Position numbers and translations under genes: made by a program
The notes under the pieces: generated by a model
The model's database searches: none
What the model was told of the DNA's origin: nothing
Seen by the model: the letters and a program-made list of their open reading frames with translations, nothing else
Shown here: in pieces, positions 7,342-10,070 of the stretch
Position numbering within the stretch: position 1 is the stretch's first letter
Layout of the letters: each line of letters starts with the position of its first letter
NCBI GenBank assembly: GCA_023395675.1
Contig: JAEWYL010000256.1
Location: 1-10,070 of the forward strand
Length of the DNA stretch: 10,070 nucleotides
Reading direction: 5' to 3'
From: Chloroflexota bacterium
GTDB taxonomy: Bacteria > Chloroflexota > Anaerolineae > Anaerolineales > UBA4823

Positions 7342-7384
7342 GAGATACAAAAATTCGGCGTTCTGCGCCGAATTTTTGTATCTC
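7342..7384. terminator. Bidirectional intrinsic terminator between convergent genes
   Basis: A perfect 19-bp inverted repeat (7342-7360 with 7366-7384, loop TTCTG) has a G+C-rich heart (CGGCG/CGCCG) flanked by an A5 tract on the left and a T5 tract on the right. This gives a stem followed by U residues on both strands. It begins 5 bases after the stop of the rightward gene and lies 44 bases past the stop of the leftward peptidase gene, so it should stop both transcripts. Confidence 0.93.
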
Positions 7385-7428
7385 AACCTTTTTAATTCCC
7401 CTTCCCGGGGGAAAGCAGGCTGCGGGGC

Positions 7429-9417
7429 CTAGTTTCCTTCCATCTGCAGCTCGTATTTCACCTCGCAGCCCGAGGGGGCGCCGGCAGGGGCGGACAGGCG
7501 CAGGAAGTAGGCCCCGTTCTCGCTGGGGGTCCACTCCAGGCGCGTTTCCACGCTCGTATCCAGGGAGGCCAGCAGGCGCGCCCCGGTGTAGTCGTACACC
7601 TCCAGGCGGGGCTGCAGCCCCTCGACCAGGTTAAGGAATTGGAAGCGGATGGGGCGCCGGCGCTCCGCCACGAACCAGAACCAGTCCTCATCCTCCGGGA
7701 TATCGAAGATGGAGCGGATGGAGAGCGTGGTGCTGTTGAGGCCGGTGGCGTCGCGGGCGGCGTCGTCCGGCTCCTGGAAATCCTCGGGGCAGAGGAGCGG
7801 CCCCTGCAGCTCGAAGCGCCCGGGCTGGTAGGCCTGGGCCTGCAGGATGCCCTGGGCGGGGTCCACCTCGGAGGGCAGGGTCTGCCAGGCCAGGCGCCGT
7901 TCGTCCCACCAGGACAGGGCCAGGCCCTGCGGGTCCAGGTGGTCAATCGCGGCGCCGGAGAGGTTGACCTGCAGCGTGGTTATGCCCGCCGCCTGCACCT
8001 CCGCCGGCAGCCCTGCGCCCGCCGGCAGCCCTGCGCCCGCCTCCAGCAGGTCCAGCGAGAAGCTCACCCCGGCGGAGCGCCAGCCGGAGGCGGCGGGGAA
8101 GGTGGGCGGGGTCTCCAGCAGGCGGGCGGCGAACTGCCCGCCGCCCTCCACCGGGCCAACGGCCGCCAGCACCCGGCCCGAGGCGCTCTGCAGGGTCGCT
8201 CCCTGCGCGCCCAGCCCCGCCTGGCGCATGAGGGGCACCTTCCACAGGTACTGGCTGGTGAGGCCGCTGCTGGTGGTCCAGCCGGGCTGCTCGCCCAGCC
8301 AGCCATAGGGGTCCAGCGCCTTGCGCCCGGAGCGCCACTGCTTCTCCGGATCGTAATACAGGCCGAAATGCAGGTGGGTGGGGTTGACCCCCCGGCTGTT
8401 CCCGGTCGCGCCCATCAGGCCCAGGGGGCGGGCCTGCTCCTCCCCCGGCAGCACGCTCTCCCCGTCCTGCACGTAGACCTCCGCCAGGTGCGCGTACACC
8501 GTGGCAAACCCCCCGCCGTGATCAATCCAGACCTGGTTGCCCAGGTAGTCGCCGCAGGCCAGGTCGCCCGGCAGGCAGCCGCTCACCGTGCGGGTGATCA
8601 CGCCCGAGGCGGCGGGGAAGATGGGGTTATCCAGCCGGTCGGGGTCCGGGCCGAAATCAATCCCGTCGTGCCCGTCGTACCAGCTCACCCCCTGGCGGCC
8701 GCGGGCGGCGAACTCCAGCCCGTCCCAGCGGGTGATGCGCTCGTCGGCCAGGTAGGTGGGGGTGGTGTGGTCGTACCAGGCGTTCACCTGGCCCGGGCCC
8801 TGGCCCAGGGCGTTGCCGAGCAGCAGGTCGGAGAGGGGGCCCGTGCGCCGGCTCGTATCCAGCGGCAGGTCCAGCAGCGGGGGGGTGGTGCATTCGGGCA
8901 GGCCCGGCAGGCAGCCCACGCCGGTAAAAGCGGCGCCGGCAGGCTCCTGCCCGCTGGGGTTGCGCGCCTGGGCAGGCCAGAAGCGGTAATCGGGGTCTTC
9001 GGGGGTGAGGGTGTAGCCGCCCTCCGCCGTGGCGGGGAATACGTACTCGCCGTCCCAGCCGGTCAGGGTCACCAGCGGCCCTCCGGCGACGCCCTCCCCC
9101 TGCAGGCTGATGTGGACGCCGGCCAGCGGCTGCCCGGCGGGGTCCGTCACCCGCCCGCGGATCACCCCGGGCCCAGGCCCGCCCTCCGGGGCCAGGCTCT
9201 GCAGCCCCTGGCCCTTCCCCCTCAGCCGGGCGCGGGCCTCGTCTGGCCGGGGCCAGGCGCGGCTGATGGCCGCCAGCTCGCCCTCCGTCCGGGCGGGCTC
9301 CCGCCCGAAAAAGGCGAACAGGCCGTCCAGGCCGGACAGCGAAGGTCCGGACCCGAGGCTCAGGAAGATGAAAAGCAGGAAGAGGGAAAGGTAAGCGCTG
9401 GGGGGTCGTTGTCGCAT
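7429..9417 (-). CDS. Secreted M23 family metallopeptidase with accessory domains
   Basis: A 662-residue exported protein. Residues 1 to about 25 are a signal peptide with no lipobox. About 84-165 matches a carboxypeptidase-regulatory-like beta domain (GRVTDPAGQPLAGV, then WDGEYVF and GYTL). About 210-375 is an M23 (LytM-type) zinc endopeptidase domain with H250-x-x-x-D254, H310 in YAHL and H348-L-H350, so the zinc and catalytic residues look complete; the family cuts peptide cross-links in peptidoglycan or glycine-rich proteins. About 545-645 resembles a PPC-type beta domain (EPDD, DEDWFWF). Six cysteines remain after signal removal, including two similar CLPGxxxC loops (169-176 and 281-288), which suits disulfides outside the cell. 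ATG 9417 is preceded by GAGG about 10 bases upstream, inside a hairpin. The region 380-540 is not recognised. Confidence 0.88.
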   Translation of the reverse strand: MRQRPPSAYLSLFLLFIFLSLGSGPSLSGLDGLFAFFGREPARTEGELAAISRAWPRPDEARARLRGKGQGLQSLAPEGGPGPGVIRGRVTDPAGQPLAGVHISLQGEGVAGGPLVTLTGWDGEYVFPATAEGGYTLTPEDPDYRFWPAQARNPSGQEPAGAAFTGVGCLPGLPECTTPPLLDLPLDTSRRTGPLSDLLLGNALGQGPGQVNAWYDHTTPTYLADERITRWDGLEFAARGRQGVSWYDGHDGIDFGPDPDRLDNPIFPAASGVITRTVSGCLPGDLACGDYLGNQVWIDHGGGFATVYAHLAEVYVQDGESVLPGEEQARPLGLMGATGNSRGVNPTHLHFGLYYDPEKQWRSGRKALDPYGWLGEQPGWTTSSGLTSQYLWKVPLMRQAGLGAQGATLQSASGRVLAAVGPVEGGGQFAARLLETPPTFPAASGWRSAGVSFSLDLLEAGAGLPAGAGLPAEVQAAGITTLQVNLSGAAIDHLDPQGLALSWWDERRLAWQTLPSEVDPAQGILQAQAYQPGRFELQGPLLCPEDFQEPDDAARDATGLNSTTLSIRSIFDIPEDEDWFWFVAERRRPIRFQFLNLVEGLQPRLEVYDYTGARLLASLDTSVETRLEWTPSENGAYFLRLSAPAGAPSGCEVKYELQMEGN
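8003..8038 (-). repeat. 18-bp tandem duplication inside the M23 gene
   Basis: Two exact adjacent copies of an 18-bp unit (8003-8020 and 8021-8038) add a second six-residue GAGLPA-type block at residues about 460-472. The reading frame is kept. It lies in the unassigned region between the peptidase and the C-terminal domain, where extra length should be tolerated. Confidence 0.9.
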
Positions 9418-9467
9418 GATGAATCAGCCTCAGAAGGGCGATTTTTCTTCTGCAGGCGAGATTCATC
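9418..9467 (-). promoter_or_regulatory. Hairpin covering the ribosome binding site of the M23 gene
   Basis: On the minus strand the 50 bases directly before the ATG fold on themselves. The outer stem is GATGAATC with GATTCATC (9460-9467 with 9418-9425). Inside it, CCT pairs with the AGG of the ribosome binding site (9454-9456 read in complement, with 9428-9430), and CAGAAG pairs with CTTCTG (9447-9452 with 9431-9436) around a 10-base loop. That is 17 pairs with one small internal loop and one bulge. The start codon touches the stem. The pairing is seen directly; control of translation is inferred. Confidence 0.55.
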
Positions 9468-9653
9468 GCTTCCTTGCAGCCCCAGGAGGGGAGGCAGGGA
9501 GAAGCTGTTCCCGTACGGGCCGGGATGAAATCAGGAAGGCCGGGCGGCGTCGGCGCTGTGATCGTCTGGCGCGGCAGGCGCACCCTGCAGGGCGCGGCAG
9601 CCGGCGTTTTTACTTGCTGGAGGAAATACAGGTCTGGGTAAGTGTCAGGCTTA

Positions 9654-9681
9654 ATTTTAGGGAGAAAACGGAGATCGTCAA
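9654..9681 (-). promoter_or_regulatory. Sigma-70-type promoter for the M23 gene
   Basis: Read on the minus strand: -35 TTGACG (complement of 9676-9681), a 16-base spacer, and -10 TAAAAT (complement of 9654-9659). Transcription would start near 9647, giving a leader of about 230 bases. In that leader (9468-9646) I see no gene and only a short CCCTGCAGGG palindrome at 9583-9592. Confidence 0.6.
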
Positions 9682-9723
9682 GGGGAGCCTGTCATCCGCT
9701 TTGTCATCCTTTCAGCCCTGTGA

Positions 9724-9864
9724 GGCCCGCACCGGCGCAGCCACGCATGGAATGGGCTTCCCGCCCTGCCCGCGCCTGTAGGGGCACGGCGGTGCATGAA
9801 TTGCGCTTTGCCTACCCCGCGCCTGTAGGGGCACGGCGGTGCATGAAATGCGCTTCTCCCTGCC
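9724..9864. repeat. 47-bp direct repeats, two clear copies and one decayed
   Basis: Two copies start at 9771 and 9818, both beginning CGCGCCTGTAGGGGCACGGC and sharing GGTGCATGAA. The stretch 9724-9770 is a weaker third copy recognisable by GCATGGAATGGGCTT and CCCTGCC. No gene is seen. The last copy is also the outer left arm of the inverted-repeat element that follows. Confidence 0.8.
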
Positions 9865-10025
9865 CGCCTCCAGCCGTGCCCGCCCCTCCCGGCGCGTAAA
9901 CATTCCCTGGCCGCGAATTACGGTCTCGCGCCGGGCGGGAGCGCGGTGGAAAAATATTTCGAGGGCGTGAAAGGGCACGGCTGGAGGCGGATCGGGCGAA
10001 TTTCTGTCCGGCACCGCCGTGCCCC
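9828..10025. repeat. Nested inverted-repeat element of about 200 bp
   Basis: Three perfect inverted repeats are nested: an outer 15 bp (9828-9842 with 10011-10025), a middle 18 bp (9864-9881 with 9973-9990) and an inner 9 bp (9888-9896 with 9927-9935). The gaps between outer and middle arms are 21 and 20 bases and partly match. The whole is one long imperfect palindrome of the kind made by miniature mobile elements or structured RNAs. No transposase or target-site duplication is visible in the window. Confidence 0.85.
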
Positions 10026-10028
10026 TTG

Positions 10029-10034
10029 TATGAT
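10029..10034 (+). promoter_or_regulatory. Possible -10 element reading out of the window
   Basis: TATGAT preceded by TG lies just after the inverted-repeat element, in the same TG-TATxAT form as the exonuclease promoter. No clear -35 is seen and the gene it would serve is outside the window. Confidence 0.25.
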
Positions 10035-10070
10035 AAAGATGCGGTAAGATCTTTCTCGATTGGTAAAGGC

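Noticed and set aside
7639..9528. Long plus-strand frame opposite the M23 gene
   Set aside because: Shadow frame with no motif; the minus strand has complete zinc-site residues, signal peptide and promoter.

Overview
The window is G+C-rich DNA with long, compactly spaced reading frames. It most resembles an environmental bacterium of the Chloroflexota (Anaerolineae-like). That is an inference from gene content (a lipoprotein with PRC-barrel domains, a multi-domain secreted M23 peptidase, a membrane PAS-GGDEF-EAL protein), base composition and the abundant intergenic hairpin repeats; no rRNA or marker gene is present to prove it.

Layout. 1-323: non-coding, starting with a suspicious G10C9 homopolymer block and ending in a strong hairpin (264-298) just past the first gene. 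324-1544 (-): a lipoprotein with a Thr/Pro/Glu/Gly-rich linker and two PRC-barrel-like domains, preceded by a GC-rich structured leader and a good sigma-70-type promoter (1705-1733). 1740-2557: non-coding, dominated by three tandem copies of a ~178-bp repeat (1885-2420), each containing the same 94-bp core with inverted ends. 2604-3997 (+): two overlapping genes, a DnaQ-like 3'-5' exonuclease and a calcineurin-like metallophosphoesterase, translationally coupled through GTGA. 4163-7336 (+): a 1057-residue membrane protein with two PAS domains and apparently intact GGDEF and EAL domains for cyclic-di-GMP turnover. 7342-7384: a perfect 19-bp bidirectional terminator between convergent genes. 7429-9417 (-): a secreted protein with a carboxypeptidase-regulatory-like domain, an M23 zinc endopeptidase domain and a C-terminal PPC-like domain, with a promoter at 9654-9681 and a hairpin that covers its ribosome binding site. 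9682-10070: a second repeat cluster, made of 47-bp direct repeats that run into a ~200-bp nested inverted repeat.

How the parts fit. The exonuclease and phosphoesterase form one operon and probably act together or are co-regulated, possibly on nucleic acid. The other genes are single units with cell-envelope roles: c-di-GMP signalling at the membrane, an exported lipoprotein, and a cell-wall or extracellular peptidase. I do not see a defence system, phage, transposase or CRISPR array. The least explained material is non-coding: the two repeat clusters and the two structured 5' leaders.
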